Below are positions 18,533-27,970 of a stretch of DNA of 64,000 bases, piece after piece; the first letter of the stretch is position 1, and every line of letters starts with the position of its first letter. This stretch comes from an uncultured SAR86 cluster bacterium. Lineage in GTDB: Bacteria; Pseudomonadota; Gammaproteobacteria; Magnimaribacterales; AG-339-G14. The notes beneath the pieces are model-generated. The model was not told where the DNA came from. It saw nothing but the letters and a program-made list of their open reading frames with translations, and made no database searches. The position numbers and the translations under genes were made by a program. The stretch covers positions 50,503 through 114,502 of the forward strand of contig CACFWO010000003.1 in the NCBI GenBank assembly GCA_902570035.1, in the 5' to 3' direction.

Positions 18533-18973
18533 TTATAGTATTTTTTTAGAAATTAAACGATTTTCTTTGAATAATAGATCTATTTTGTTATTTTTTTCTG
18601 GATAGCAATATTTTCCTTGATAGCATCCCAAATAGTTTAATTTGAATGATAAGATGCCGTCCTTTAGATTTGGGACATTGAAGAAAATATTATTAATGAA
18701 AACTTCCGACTCTCCAAAAAACTCATCTTTTATAACTAATGACTCTGTTTCTACCTTTAAATTTTTATTTTCCGGGGAGATTGTGAAGTTTAGCTTATCG
18801 GAATAAACGTAAACATTTTGATGTAATTTCAAATCTATTAAAACATGATCATCAAAAGAATTTATAGTGATAGTATATGCCTCCTCAGGAGATACGAACT
18901 GATCACTCGTTTCAATAAACAAGAAACTATTGCTTGAAAAGACAGCTGAAACAAAAAGTAAAAATAAATTCAT
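18533..18973 (-). CDS. dsbD: Stand-alone DsbD alpha (N-terminal disulfide-exchange) domain; truncated DsbD
   Basis: Full-length DsbD carries electrons from thioredoxin across the inner membrane. This protein has only a signal peptide (residues 1-16) and the periplasmic alpha domain: VYVYSDKLNFTIS, DEFFGESEVF, and the redox pair Cys117/Cys123 in LGCYQGKYCYP with the same spacing as E. coli DsbD. The eight-helix beta domain and the thioredoxin-like gamma domain are absent, and aroQ begins 10 nt after the stop. The frame extends upstream to 19123, but ATG 18973 gives the natural signal peptide. It could be a degraded dsbD or a minimal partner of a separate CcdA-type protein. Confidence 0.82.
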   Translation of the reverse strand: MNLFLLFVSAVFSSNSFLFIETSDQFVSPEEAYTITINSFDDHVLIDLKLHQNVYVYSDKLNFTISPENKNLKVETESLVIKDEFFGESEVFINNIFFNVPNLKDGILSFKLNYLGCYQGKYCYPEKNNKIDLLFKENRLISKKIL

Positions 18974-20567
18974 GAATAATTTTGGTGAACCAATTTTGAA
19001 AGTTAACAACCTTAATGTTGAATTTGCAAATGAATCTTCAACTTTTAAGGCTGTTAATAATTTAAATTTTAACCTCTCTGAAAAAGAGACTTTAGCCGTT
19101 GTAGGAGAAAGTGGATCAGGCAAATCAGTTACAGCTTTATCTATTATGCAATTACTTCCTTATCCAATTGCATTTCACAGCAAAGATAGCTCCATAAACT
19201 TTCAAGGCACAGAACTTATAAATCTTCCTAAAAAAGAACTTGAGAATATCAGAGGTAAAAGAATATCAATGATATTCCAAGAGCCAATGACTTCATTGAA
19301 TCCCTTTATAAAGGTCGGTAAGCAAATTATGGAGTCTATTCAAGTCCATAATAAGAGTTCCAACAAAGAGGCAAAAGAAAAAGCCATAGACCTATTAAGG
19401 AAAGTTGAAATACCAAACGCAGAACAAAAATTTTCTTCATTTCCTCATCAGCTCTCTGGAGGACAAAGACAAAGGGTGATGATCGCAATGGCATTGTCAA
19501 ACAATCCTGAAATATTGATTGCAGATGAACCAACAACAGCCTTGGATGTGACTGTCGAAAAAGGACTATTAATTCTTTTAAATAAATTAAAAGAAGAGGA
19601 AAACCTCAGCATAATTTTTATCACACATGATTTAAATGTTGTCAAAAGATTCGCAGATAAGGTTCTGGTGATGAATCAGGGTAATGTGATCGAAAGAGGA
19701 ATTACTGCAGAAATTTTTTCTAATCCAAAGGACTCATATACAAAAAGGTTAATAGAGTCCATTCCTGAACCAAAAGAGATTGAAAATGTTTCAGATTCCA
19801 AAATTCTGGAATGCGAAAAATTAAATGTAAGCTACCAAGTAAGAGAAGCTTCTCTTTTCCAAAAAGAAGAAAGATTTGATGCAGTCAAAGAAGTCTCTTT
19901 CTCTTTATCAGCTAATTCAACTCTTGGAATTGTTGGAGAATCAGGATCAGGAAAATCTACCATTCTCAAAGCAATTCTGGGCATAGAAGAGTATTCAGGA
20001 AAAATTTTCTTTAAAAATGAAATATTAAAGAAAGATAAGCTGAGTGATTTGAGGAAGAAGTGTCAGGTTGTCTTTCAAGATCCCTTCAGTTCTCTTTCTC
20101 CTAGGATGAGGGTGGAAGAGATCATCAAAGAAGGTTTGGATATTCATTTTAAGCAATTGAGCAAACAAGAAAAAAAACAACGCATCATGGAATCAATAAA
20201 TGACGTTCATTTAGATCCATCGTGCCTTGAAAAGTTTCCGCATGAATTTTCTGGAGGCCAAAGACAGAGAATTGCAATAGCAAGAGCATTGATTACAAAT
20301 CCTAAATTGATCTTGCTCGATGAGCCAACTTCAGCATTAGATGTTTCTATTCAAAAGGAGATACTTCTGCTCTTGAAGGATTTACAAAATTCCAAAAATA
20401 TAAGCTATGTTTTGATAAGTCATGATTTAAGAGTAATCAGGTCAATGTCAGATAGAGTTTTAGTCATGAAAAAGGGTTCAATAGTTGAATCTGGTCCAAC
20501 CGATCAGATATTTGATACACCTCAAGATGAATATACAATCAATCTTATAAATGCTGCTTATAATTAA
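18972..20567 (+). CDS. Peptide-type ABC transporter, fused double ATP-binding protein (YejF/DppD-DppF-like)
   Basis: This protein would power uptake of oligopeptides or related compounds. Seen: two complete ABC cassettes. The first has GESGSGKSV, the signature [19 protein letters not shown] and [14 protein letters not shown]. The second has [24 protein letters not shown] and [14 protein letters not shown]. The start chosen is ATG at 18972 (531 residues). An upstream TTG at 18930 would add 14 unlikely residues. Its start overlaps by 2 nt the start of the divergent dsbD-alpha gene. No permease or binding-protein gene is adjacent. ilvD follows after 5 nt. Confidence 0.9.
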   Translation: MNNFGEPILKVNNLNVEFANESSTFKAVNNLNFNLSEKETLAVVGESGSGKSVTALSIMQLLPYPIAFHSKDSSINFQGTELINLPKKELENIRGKRISMIFQEPMTSLNPFIKVGKQIMESIQVHNKSSNKEAKEKAIDLLRKVEIPNAEQKFSSFPHQLSGGQRQRVMIAMALSNNPEILIADEPTTALDVTVEKGLLILLNKLKEEENLSIIFITHDLNVVKRFADKVLVMNQGNVIERGITAEIFSNPKDSYTKRLIESIPEPKEIENVSDSKILECEKLNVSYQVREASLFQKEERFDAVKEVSFSLSANSTLGIVGESGSGKSTILKAILGIEEYSGKIFFKNEILKKDKLSDLRKKCQVVFQDPFSSLSPRMRVEEIIKEGLDIHFKQLSKQEKKQRIMESINDVHLDPSCLEKFPHEFSGGQRQRIAIARALITNPKLILLDEPTSALDVSIQKEILLLLKDLQNSKNISYVLISHDLRVIRSMSDRVLVMKKGSIVESGPTDQIFDTPQDEYTINLINAAYN

Positions 20568-20572
20568 AATCA

Positions 20573-22243
20573 ATGTCTAAAAAAAGAAAATATTCATCCT
20601 CTCTGGTTGATGGAATTGATCAAGCTGGTGCTCGCTCAATGCTTAGGCCAACAGGTTTTTCAGATGAGGATTTTAAAAAACCACAAGTAGGTATCGCTTC
20701 AACTTGGTCAAATGTGACTCCTTGTAACATGCACATCAATGAATTAGCTCAAACCATATGTAGCTCAGTTGATGATGCAGGGCTCAAATCAGTTCTTTTT
20801 AATACCATCACAATCTCTGATGGTATTTCAATGGGAACTCTTGGAATGAGATATTCGTTAGTTTCTAGAGAAGTCATTGCAGATTCAATTGAAACTGTTG
20901 TTGGGTGTCAGTCATTTGATTCTGTTGTAGCAATTGGCGGATGCGATAAAAATATGCCAGGTTGTATGATGGGATTGATAAGGTTAGATAGACCAAGTCT
21001 GTTTGTCTACGGTGGTTCTATCAAGCCTGGGAAGGATCATACTGATTTTGCCACTGTTCTTGAAAAGGTTGGCGCATATTCTCAAAATCAAATAAGTGAA
21101 GACGAACTAATAGCAATTGAGAAAAATGCACTCCCTGGACCTGGTTCGTGTGGAGGAATGTACACTGCAAACACTATGGCATCGGCAATTGAAGCCATAG
21201 GAATGAGTTTACCTGGCAGTAGTTCACAAGATGCTATATCTCAGGAGAAGAAAAATGATTGCCTGGCTGTAGGTCAAGCTATCGATTACTTATTAGAAAA
21301 AGATATTAAACCTAGCAATATACTGACCAAGAGCGCTTTTGAAAATTCTATTAAAGTAGTTATTGCACTAGGTGGCTCTACTAACGCAGTCCTTCATCTC
21401 CTAGCAATGGCAAAATCAGCAAATGTTGATTTAAATTTAGATGACTTTACTAGAATAGGAAAAAATACACCTGTTTTATCTGACATTAGGCCTTCTGGTT
21501 ACTATTTAATGAGTGATCTGAATGAACAGGGCGGTATTCAACCCTTAATGAAAATGATGCTTAATGATGGATTACTGGACGGAAGTTGTATGACCGTTTC
21601 AGGAAAAACTTTAGAAGAAAATCTTAAAGACATAGAACCCTATAAAGACGATCAAAAAATTATTGCTCAAATAAGTAAACCTATAAAAAAAGAAAGTCAC
21701 ATTAGAATCTTGAAAGGTAATCTAGCTCCTCAAGGAGCTGTAGCTAAAATAACTGGGAAAGAAGGACTATCTTTTTCTGGTCCTGCAATAATTTTTGAAT
21801 CCGAAGAAGAGGCTGTTGAAGCAATTTTCAAGAATACCATTCAAGAAGGTTCAGTCATTGTTATCAGATACGAAGGTCCTGTAGGAGGCCCAGGTATGCG
21901 TGAAATGCTAAAACCGACTGCGGCAATCATGGGAGCTGGGCTAGGAGATAAAGTTGCTCTAATTACTGATGGAAGGTTCTCAGGTGGATCTCATGGTTTT
22001 GTTGTTGGCCATATTACTCCCGAAGCAGCGAATGGAGGTCCAATTGGACTTTTACAGAATGGAGATTTAATCACCATAGATGCAAAAAAAGATCAAATAA
22101 ACATTGATATCTCAGAAGAACAGTTAGCAGATAGAAAGAAAAACTGGCAATCTTTAAAAGAACCTCCTATCAGAGGAGTGTTAGCTAAATACGCCAGATC
22201 AGTATCTTCAGCTTCCGAGGGCGCTATAACAGACGATTTTTAA
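20573..22243 (+). CDS. ilvD: Dihydroxy-acid dehydratase
   Basis: IlvD dehydrates dihydroxy-isovalerate and dihydroxy-methylvalerate in Val/Ile synthesis and holds an Fe-S cluster. Seen: cluster-associated [11 protein letters not shown] and [41 protein letters not shown] and [15 protein letters not shown]. The 556 residues are the short-form length. It is 9 kb from ilvIHC and placed 5 nt after the ABC ATPase, so it is probably transcribed with that gene. Confidence 0.96.
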   Translation: MSKKRKYSSSLVDGIDQAGARSMLRPTGFSDEDFKKPQVGIASTWSNVTPCNMHINELAQTICSSVDDAGLKSVLFNTITISDGISMGTLGMRYSLVSREVIADSIETVVGCQSFDSVVAIGGCDKNMPGCMMGLIRLDRPSLFVYGGSIKPGKDHTDFATVLEKVGAYSQNQISEDELIAIEKNALPGPGSCGGMYTANTMASAIEAIGMSLPGSSSQDAISQEKKNDCLAVGQAIDYLLEKDIKPSNILTKSAFENSIKVVIALGGSTNAVLHLLAMAKSANVDLNLDDFTRIGKNTPVLSDIRPSGYYLMSDLNEQGGIQPLMKMMLNDGLLDGSCMTVSGKTLEENLKDIEPYKDDQKIIAQISKPIKKESHIRILKGNLAPQGAVAKITGKEGLSFSGPAIIFESEEEAVEAIFKNTIQEGSVIVIRYEGPVGGPGMREMLKPTAAIMGAGLGDKVALITDGRFSGGSHGFVVGHITPEAANGGPIGLLQNGDLITIDAKKDQINIDISEEQLADRKKNWQSLKEPPIRGVLAKYARSVSSASEGAITDDF

Positions 22244-22244
22244 T

Positions 22245-22274
22245 TTGCATTTTTAAAATTTAACCTAATATAAA
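22245..22274 (+). promoter_or_regulatory. Possible trxA promoter
   Basis: TTGCAT (22245-22250) and TATAAA (22269-22274) are separated by 18 bp in the short ilvD-trxA gap. The -10 ends 4 nt before the trxA ATG, and no Shine-Dalgarno is seen. In this AT-rich gap a chance match is quite possible. Confidence 0.3.
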
Positions 22275-22278
22275 AAAT

Positions 22279-22599
22279 ATGAGTAATACAATAGAATTAA
22301 ATAAGGAAAACTTCACAGAAACGGTTGGGTCAAATAAACCTGTTTTAGTCGATTATTGGGCAGAATGGTGTGGTCCATGCAAAATGGTAGCCCCAATACT
22401 TGAGGAAGTTGCTTCAGACATGTCAGATAAGCTGACGGTTGGCAAAGTTGATGTGGATGAAAATCAAGAGTTAGCAGCCCAATTAAACATAATGAGTATT
22501 CCTACGCTAGTTCTATTCAAAGATGGAGAGGTGCTTGATCAGGCGATAGGTGCTTTATCAAAGTCTCAGCTTCTATCCTTTTTGGAACAACACCTATAA
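22279..22599 (+). CDS. trxA: Thioredoxin
   Basis: This is a general cytoplasmic disulfide reductase. Seen: one thioredoxin fold of 106 residues with the active site WCGPC (Cys31, Cys34), the buried-Asp strand VLVDYWAEW and the cis-proline loop MSIPTLVLF. The trxA-rho neighbourhood is common in gammaproteobacteria. The start is ATG at 22279 with a poor ribosome-binding site. Its stop codon is the first part of an inverted repeat. Confidence 0.97.
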   Translation: MSNTIELNKENFTETVGSNKPVLVDYWAEWCGPCKMVAPILEEVASDMSDKLTVGKVDVDENQELAAQLNIMSIPTLVLFKDGEVLDQAIGALSKSQLLSFLEQHL

Positions 22600-22638
22600 A
22601 TTTAACCTAGACTAGGGCTAACTTAGGTGTTAAATTTA
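22597..22638 (+). repeat. Inverted repeat at the trxA stop, in the rho leader
   Basis: TAAATTTAAC (22597-22606) is perfectly repeated in inverse as GTTAAATTTA (22629-22638), with an inner CCTAG/CTAGG element. The left arm includes the trxA stop codon. No T-run follows, so it is a weak intrinsic terminator at best. It could be a 3' stabilising hairpin or part of rho leader regulation. Confidence 0.55.
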
Positions 22639-22684
22639 TTCACCTTGTCTTAGACAATCTTTAATTAAATCCCAAATATTTGTT

Positions 22685-23947
22685 ATGCATTTAGGCGAAT
22701 TAAAATCCAAGCCCGTAGAAGAATTGCTCAGTCTCGCTGAGGAGATGGGCATTGAAAATTTAGCCCGCTCAAAAAAACAAGATGTTATTTTTGGAATTCT
22801 CAAATCTCATTCTGGAAAAGGTGAAGATATTGAGGGCGAGGGAGTTCTTGAAATTTTAAATGATGGGTTTGGATTTTTGAGATCACCTTCGTCTTCTTAT
22901 CTAGCAGGTGCAGATGACATATATGTTTCACCAAGCCAAATAAGAAGATTCGGACTCAAAACAGGTGATTCTATATCTGGGAAAATAAGACCACCAAAAG
23001 AGGGTGAGAGATATTTTGCCTTGTTAAAGATTGATGAGATCAACTTTAATGCACCAGAGCAAACGAAATCAAAAGTTGCTTTTGAAAACTTAACACCTTT
23101 GTTTCCTGAAGAAAGAATTGTAATGGAAGCAGGGAATGGCACAACTGAAGATTTATCAGCAAGAATAATTGATTTAACTGCCCCAACAGGTAAGGGGCAG
23201 AGAGGACTTATTGTTTCTCCACCCAAAGCAGGAAAAACTCTTCTTCTTCAAAGCATCGCCCATTCAATTGAAAGGAATAGCCCTGACAGCAAGCTCATGG
23301 TTCTTTTAGTTGATGAAAGACCTGAAGAGGTTACTGACATGAAACGCTCTGTTCGAGGGGAAGTAATTGCTTCTACCTTTGACGAACCTCCTTCAAGACA
23401 TGTTCAAGTAGCTGAGATGGTAATTGCCAAAGCTAGAAGACTTGTTGAAACAAAAAACGATGTCATTATTTTGTTAGATTCAATTACTCGTTTGGCAAGA
23501 GCTTATAACTCTACTCAAGCGGCTTCTGGGAAAATATTAACAGGTGGTGTTGACGCTAATGCCCTTGAAAAACCAAAAAGATTTTTTGGTGCTGCCAGAA
23601 ATATTGAAGGTGGAGGAAGTCTCACCATTATTGCTACAGCGCTCATTGATACTGGATCGAGAATGGACGAAGTAATTTATGAAGAATTTAAAGGTACTGG
23701 AAATCAAGAAATTCATCTTGATAGGGCAATTGCTGAAAGAAGAGTCTTTCCTGCTATTAACATAAGGCGTTCAGGAACAAGAAGAGAAGAGCTGATAACC
23801 GACGATGCTGAACTTCAGCGAATAAATATTCTTAGAAAGCTTCTTAATGATATGGAAGATGTCGATGCAACTGAATGGCTGATAGACAAACTTGGAAAAC
23901 ACAAGACAAACAACGAATTCTTCAGTTCAATGAAGAAAGGAAAATAA
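22685..23947 (+). CDS. rho: Transcription termination factor Rho
   Basis: Rho is the RNA-dependent ATPase helicase that ends transcription at unstructured C-rich sites. Seen: N-terminal helical domain [20 protein letters not shown], an RNA-binding cold-shock-like fold with GFGFLRSP, Walker A SPPKAGKT, Walker [15 protein letters not shown], and the Q/R loop region near [15 protein letters not shown]. Its 420 residues match E. coli. An 85-nt leader contains the inverted repeat above. It directly abuts convergent rsmD with no gap. Confidence 0.97.
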   Translation: MHLGELKSKPVEELLSLAEEMGIENLARSKKQDVIFGILKSHSGKGEDIEGEGVLEILNDGFGFLRSPSSSYLAGADDIYVSPSQIRRFGLKTGDSISGKIRPPKEGERYFALLKIDEINFNAPEQTKSKVAFENLTPLFPEERIVMEAGNGTTEDLSARIIDLTAPTGKGQRGLIVSPPKAGKTLLLQSIAHSIERNSPDSKLMVLLVDERPEEVTDMKRSVRGEVIASTFDEPPSRHVQVAEMVIAKARRLVETKNDVIILLDSITRLARAYNSTQAASGKILTGGVDANALEKPKRFFGAARNIEGGGSLTIIATALIDTGSRMDEVIYEEFKGTGNQEIHLDRAIAERRVFPAINIRRSGTRREELITDDAELQRINILRKLLNDMEDVDATEWLIDKLGKHKTNNEFFSSMKKGK

Positions 23948-24517
23948 CTATTTTTCTTTGAGAAGTAAATATTGCTTCCTCCCTGAGCAAGTCTCTTTTA
24001 TAACCTCCCAATCCATTTTCAAAAAACTTAGATCTAGATCTTTTTCTACTTCTAGATAAATATTTCCAGACTTAGCAAGAAGAGATTTTGTTTTAATTTT
24101 TAAAAGAACTTTTTCAGCAAGTTGTTCATAGAATGGAGGATCAACAAAAATTAGATCAAATTCATCATTTGTTTCATCTAACCAAGCAAGGACATCCTTA
24201 TTAATTATCGATATTTTCTCAATAGCATCTAGCGTTTTGACATAGCCTTTTAATTTGTCAAAGTGCTCAAAATTTTTTTCAATAAATGTAACTTTTTGAG
24301 CACCTCTAGACAATGATTCTAATCCTAAAGAACCTGTTCCAGAAAATAAATCAAGACAAGTCTTCCGATCAATAACCTGTCCAAGCCAATTAAACAATGT
24401 TTCCCTTAGCCTATCTGGAGTTGGTCTAAGATCTTTAGAAGGTAAGAATTCGAATTTTCTTCCCTTGTATTTTCCGCTGATTATTCTAAATGAACCTTTA
24501 TTTCCTTTATTGCTCAT
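23948..24517 (-). CDS. rsmD: 16S rRNA (guanine-966-N2)-methyltransferase
   Basis: RsmD methylates G966 of 16S rRNA. Seen: the N-terminal family segment RIISGKYKGRKFEFLPSKD, RPTPDRLRETLFNWLG, the SAM-binding DLFSGTGSLGLESLSRGA and the catalytic FVDPPFYE (DPPF in place of NPPY). It has 189 residues. Its stop abuts the end of rho. Minus-strand TATAAA lies 8 nt before the ATG. Confidence 0.94.
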   Translation of the reverse strand: MSNKGNKGSFRIISGKYKGRKFEFLPSKDLRPTPDRLRETLFNWLGQVIDRKTCLDLFSGTGSLGLESLSRGAQKVTFIEKNFEHFDKLKGYVKTLDAIEKISIINKDVLAWLDETNDEFDLIFVDPPFYEQLAEKVLLKIKTKSLLAKSGNIYLEVEKDLDLSFLKMDWEVIKETCSGRKQYLLLKEK

Positions 24518-24555
24518 AATTTTCTTTTATAATTCTCTTTTCTAATCACTTATTA

Positions 24556-25014
24556 ATGCAAGATATATTTCTAAATATTTTAAGAACGCAAGCTCAAACT
24601 GTATATGTAATTTCTTCAGGAAATTCAGATTTAAAAGAGGCAATGACTGTTTCTTCAGTAGCTTCACTATCAGCTGATCCACCCAGAATGTTAGTTTGTA
24701 TTAATAAATCTGCTGCCATGCATGATTTTTTAAAAACTACTCAATCGTTTTGTCTTAATTTATTAAGCAACGGACAAAAACATGTAGCTGATATTTGTAG
24801 CAACTCAGAGAAAATAAATGAAAGATTTTCTAATGATTCTTGGCTTAAGAGAGAAGAGACTCCTTATCTAGAGAATGCTCAATCAAACCTCTTCTGTAAT
24901 TTAAAAGAGGTCATGGAAGATACAACTCACTCAATCTTCGTTGGCGAGGTCCAAGATTTGATTCATAATGACGCTCTAAAACCCCTGGTATATCAAGAAG
25001 GAAAATATGTTTAA
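24556..25014 (+). CDS. Flavin reductase-like (FMN-binding) domain protein
   Basis: The family reduces flavin with NAD(P)H, often to supply an oxygenase. Seen: TVYVISSGN near residues 15-23, AMTVSSVASLSADPPRMLVCI with the conserved SxSxDPP pattern, and the late HSIFVGEVQDL. At 152 residues it is close to the single-domain flavin reductase length. No oxygenase partner is adjacent. It overlaps the following DUF4399 gene by 8 nt, so the two are co-translated. Confidence 0.85.
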   Translation: MQDIFLNILRTQAQTVYVISSGNSDLKEAMTVSSVASLSADPPRMLVCINKSAAMHDFLKTTQSFCLNLLSNGQKHVADICSNSEKINERFSNDSWLKREETPYLENAQSNLFCNLKEVMEDTTHSIFVGEVQDLIHNDALKPLVYQEGKYV

Positions 25015-25405
25015 GTTTTTTTATCTTTTATTTTTTGTTTTGTTCTCAAGTCTGGTATCTACAAAGGAGATAGAACTTTATTTTATTGAGCCTAAAGATG
25101 GCGCAACAGTTAATGGACCTGTAAAAATAGTTTTTGGATTATCTGGAATGGGAGTGGCTCCGGCTGGAATAGATTTTCCTAATACTGGGCATCATCACCT
25201 TCTAGTAGATTTAGAAAATTTGCCTGATCTTAATAAACCTATCCCCGCCAATAAAAATCACATTCACTTTGGTAAAGGTCAGACTGAAGCGATCCTTGAA
25301 TTGCCCAAAGGAAAAAGAACTTTGCAACTGTTAATGGGTAACTATCTTCACATTCCACATAAAGAGCCAGTGATTTCGAATAAAATCACAATTTTTATTA
25401 AATAA
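25007..25405 (+). CDS. DUF4399 secreted protein
   Basis: The function is unknown. Seen: a signal peptide (MFKFFYLLFFVLFSSLVST) and one compact domain with FIEPKDGATVNG, VFGLSGMGVAPAG, TGHHHLLVD and NHIHFGKGQTE. The several His residues could bind a metal, which is inference. The 132-residue length fits the family. It lies in an operon with the flavin reductase gene and 70 bp before a DUF5916 outer-membrane protein. Confidence 0.82.
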   Translation: MFKFFYLLFFVLFSSLVSTKEIELYFIEPKDGATVNGPVKIVFGLSGMGVAPAGIDFPNTGHHHLLVDLENLPDLNKPIPANKNHIHFGKGQTEAILELPKGKRTLQLLMGNYLHIPHKEPVISNKITIFIK

Positions 25406-25475
25406 ATTCTCCAGATAAACCCTATTGATTTACGAATTTTATAAAATTTCTCCTGCACTGAAAAAAATATTAAAT

Positions 25476-27785
25476 ATGGTTAGAAAATTAATACTTTTAT
25501 TTCTATTTGCACCACTATCTGCTGAGGTTGTTATTGATGGCAAGTTGAATGAAATTGAGTGGGATTCTGCAGGAGTCATTGATACTTTTTATGTTACTGA
25601 GCCCCTAACCTATGCAATTCCAGAAGTTGAGACCGAAGTTTTATATTTTGCTAATAAGGATGGAATATATTTTGGGTTTAAAAATTTTCAACAACCTATA
25701 GAGGATCAAACATCTTTACTACATAGAAGGGACGTAATGGATGCATCAGCAGATAGAGCTTTCATTGCAATTGACTTCAATGGAAATGGTATAAGAGCCT
25801 ATAGCTTTGGGGTAACTTTGGGAGGTTCCATAGGCGATGCAGTTTGGGCAAATGAGAATCAACCATCATCAGACTGGGATGCAATTTGGTTCGTTGAAAC
25901 ATTTCAAACTGATGATGCTTGGTTTGCAGAATTCATGATCCCATGGGATGTTGCCCCATTGGAAGTCTCTGATGAAGAATTTATTGAAATAAATGTTAGG
26001 ACATCCAGAGGTTATTTTCTCAAGAATGAATGGCATGGTTTTCCTAAAATAAATTGGACAGATACAAAATTTATCTCAGGATTTCATCCAATAAAAATAA
26101 GAAATTTCGCAAAAAACTCTTCCTCTAAAGTTGATTTTTTTCCATACGTTTCAGTTTCTCAAGAAGAGGTCACTGGAAAACAGGAAAATAAAATTGGAGG
26201 AGAAATATTTTGGGCTATTGATTCTGAAAAAAGATTGGACGTCACTTTGAATCCTGATTTTGGTCAAGTGGAAAGCGATGATGTCATTGTAAGTTTTGAT
26301 GCATTAGAGACTTTCTACGAAGATAAACGTCCGTTCTTTACTGAGAATCAGGATCTTTTTCAAATAAGGGGTCGAACTTCTTTTCTAATTAATACAAGAA
26401 GGATTGGTGCTGGACCAGACTATGATTGCTCTTCAGAGATTGAGGAGTCAGATTGTAACTCGCAGAGAAAAACTTATAGTGAAATTGATTTAGCATTGAG
26501 ATATACGCAGACTGAAGTAGATGATGAATTTGGAATTTTCTCAGCTTTCGAGAGAAATGGAAAATACTATAAAGGCAGAAATTTCCAGTCTATTAGATAC
26601 AGAAAAAATTTAGATGATCTTCGTATTGGCTATCTTTTAACTTATGTTGACCGCCCAAACATATCTAGGATTGCTCAAGTCCACACAATGGATTTTGATT
26701 ATTCTTTCGATGCAACTAGTAGGTTTTCAGGGACGTTAAGTTATTCAAATATAGATTCAAAATCAACTTCAACGGACGGTTTAGCTTTAAGAGGTGCTGT
26801 GGCTAGAAACTTTACAGAGAAGTTTACCTTTCTTTGGGGTTTTGGTATCTATGACGAAGGATACGACATTAACGATATGGGTTATCTGGACATGAGAAAT
26901 TTTGCAGAAACAGGTATTACTGCTTCTTTCAAAGAAACAAACTTTTCAAAAGATTCTTTAATTAGAAGTCTTTCATTGAATTTGAATAGCGGTCATCAAC
27001 GAAGCATAAGTGGAATAAACGGTGGGGCGATGGCATGGATATCCCTTAATTTAGATCTAAAAGATTTTTCTTCAATAAATATCTTTTGTGAATGCATCTT
27101 ATCCCCAGGAAAAGATTTTGTTGAAGCAAGAGATTATCCAGAATCTCCTTTTATAAGAAGATTGGGAGGATACTCTTTGAATGTGAGATATTCGGCACCC
27201 AAACAAAAATCCTTTATACCATTCATAAAAATTGAGAGTTCAACTGGAGGTTATAAATTTGATAATCCAACAAACTCAAAAAGAGGTGAAGGATGGGGAT
27301 TCAATATAGGAGCTAATATTAAGCCCACTAATGATCTCGACCTAAATCTTGCTCTTATTAGATACGATGAATATGAAAATTGGGTTAAGTATGAATTTGA
27401 TAATGTATTTGGCTATTACAAAAAGAAGAAATTATCTTCCTCTCTGTCTTTAGGATGGATTAAAGACAACATTCATGAATTAAGAATTAAAGCCCAATTT
27501 TATTCACTCACTGCTGATGATCCAGTTCCTTATTATGTAAGTTCGGATGGAAAAATGATTAATTATGACGGGTCACTTAATCCATTTGAATTAAGTCAGG
27601 TCGCATTTCAAATAAGGTATAGATATGAACTATCTCCTCTCTCTAATTTTTATGCAGTTTATACGAGAGGGGGATATTATTTTGACGACGATAAAGATTT
27701 AAAATCTTTTGGAGATTTGTATTCCACCGGATGGGAAACTACTTATTCTGATCAATTTATTCTTAAACTGAGATACAAATTTTAA
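25476..27785 (+). CDS. DUF5916 outer-membrane protein with N-terminal CBM9-like domain
   Basis: Seen: a signal peptide from ATG 25476 (MVRKLILLFLFAPLSAEV), an N-terminal beta domain of about 190 residues resembling carbohydrate-binding family 9 (IDGKLNEIEWDSAG, RAFIAIDFNGNG, WDAIWFVET), the DUF5916 hallmark NPDFGQVESDD with YEDKRPFFTENQDLF, and then long alternating beta strands ending in LKLRYKF, whose terminal Phe suits barrel assembly by BAM. The frame extends upstream to a TTG at 25425, which would hide the signal peptide. The transported or bound substrate is unknown. Confidence 0.87.
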   Translation: MVRKLILLFLFAPLSAEVVIDGKLNEIEWDSAGVIDTFYVTEPLTYAIPEVETEVLYFANKDGIYFGFKNFQQPIEDQTSLLHRRDVMDASADRAFIAIDFNGNGIRAYSFGVTLGGSIGDAVWANENQPSSDWDAIWFVETFQTDDAWFAEFMIPWDVAPLEVSDEEFIEINVRTSRGYFLKNEWHGFPKINWTDTKFISGFHPIKIRNFAKNSSSKVDFFPYVSVSQEEVTGKQENKIGGEIFWAIDSEKRLDVTLNPDFGQVESDDVIVSFDALETFYEDKRPFFTENQDLFQIRGRTSFLINTRRIGAGPDYDCSSEIEESDCNSQRKTYSEIDLALRYTQTEVDDEFGIFSAFERNGKYYKGRNFQSIRYRKNLDDLRIGYLLTYVDRPNISRIAQVHTMDFDYSFDATSRFSGTLSYSNIDSKSTSTDGLALRGAVARNFTEKFTFLWGFGIYDEGYDINDMGYLDMRNFAETGITASFKETNFSKDSLIRSLSLNLNSGHQRSISGINGGAMAWISLNLDLKDFSSINIFCECILSPGKDFVEARDYPESPFIRRLGGYSLNVRYSAPKQKSFIPFIKIESSTGGYKFDNPTNSKRGEGWGFNIGANIKPTNDLDLNLALIRYDEYENWVKYEFDNVFGYYKKKKLSSSLSLGWIKDNIHELRIKAQFYSLTADDPVPYYVSSDGKMINYDGSLNPFELSQVAFQIRYRYELSPLSNFYAVYTRGGYYFDDDKDLKSFGDLYSTGWETTYSDQFILKLRYKF

Positions 27786-27970
27786 TGATCTTTACAGATC
27801 CAACCTCTTGATGTTTTTCTAGCTTCTAAGGCAGGGAAATAAACATTGCATTCTATACATTTGACCATGCTGGATTGATCTTCACCGATATCAACTGAAT
27901 TTTCTCCCAAAAGACGAGCAAGCCCAACGACTATTCCTACAAAAATTAAAACTGAAATTAAAATGGCCAT
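27782..27970 (-). CDS. Small membrane-anchored zinc-ribbon protein (PP0621-like)
   Basis: This is a 62-residue protein with an N-terminal membrane helix (MAILISVLIFVGIVVGLARLL) and a small C-terminal ribbon: CIEC in VKCIECNVYFP, then GWICKDH. Cys-x2-Cys and Cys-x2-His could bind zinc. I recognise a likeness to the PP0621-type family of unknown function. It starts one base before the bamD stop and overlaps the end of the DUF5916 gene by 4 nt. Confidence 0.72.
   Translation of the reverse strand: MAILISVLIFVGIVVGLARLLGENSVDIGEDQSSMVKCIECNVYFPALEARKTSRGWICKDH

Noticed and set aside
18974..19123. Upstream extension of the DsbD-alpha protein to 196 residues
   Set aside because: It would bury the signal peptide and lies antisense to the ABC ATPase N-terminus, so ATG 18973 is preferred.
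22600..22645. Intrinsic terminator after trxA
   Set aside because: The inverted repeat is real but no T-tract follows, so I list it as a repeat instead.
25425..25475. TTG-initiated extension of the DUF5916 protein
   Set aside because: ATG 25476 places the signal peptide at the true N-terminus.
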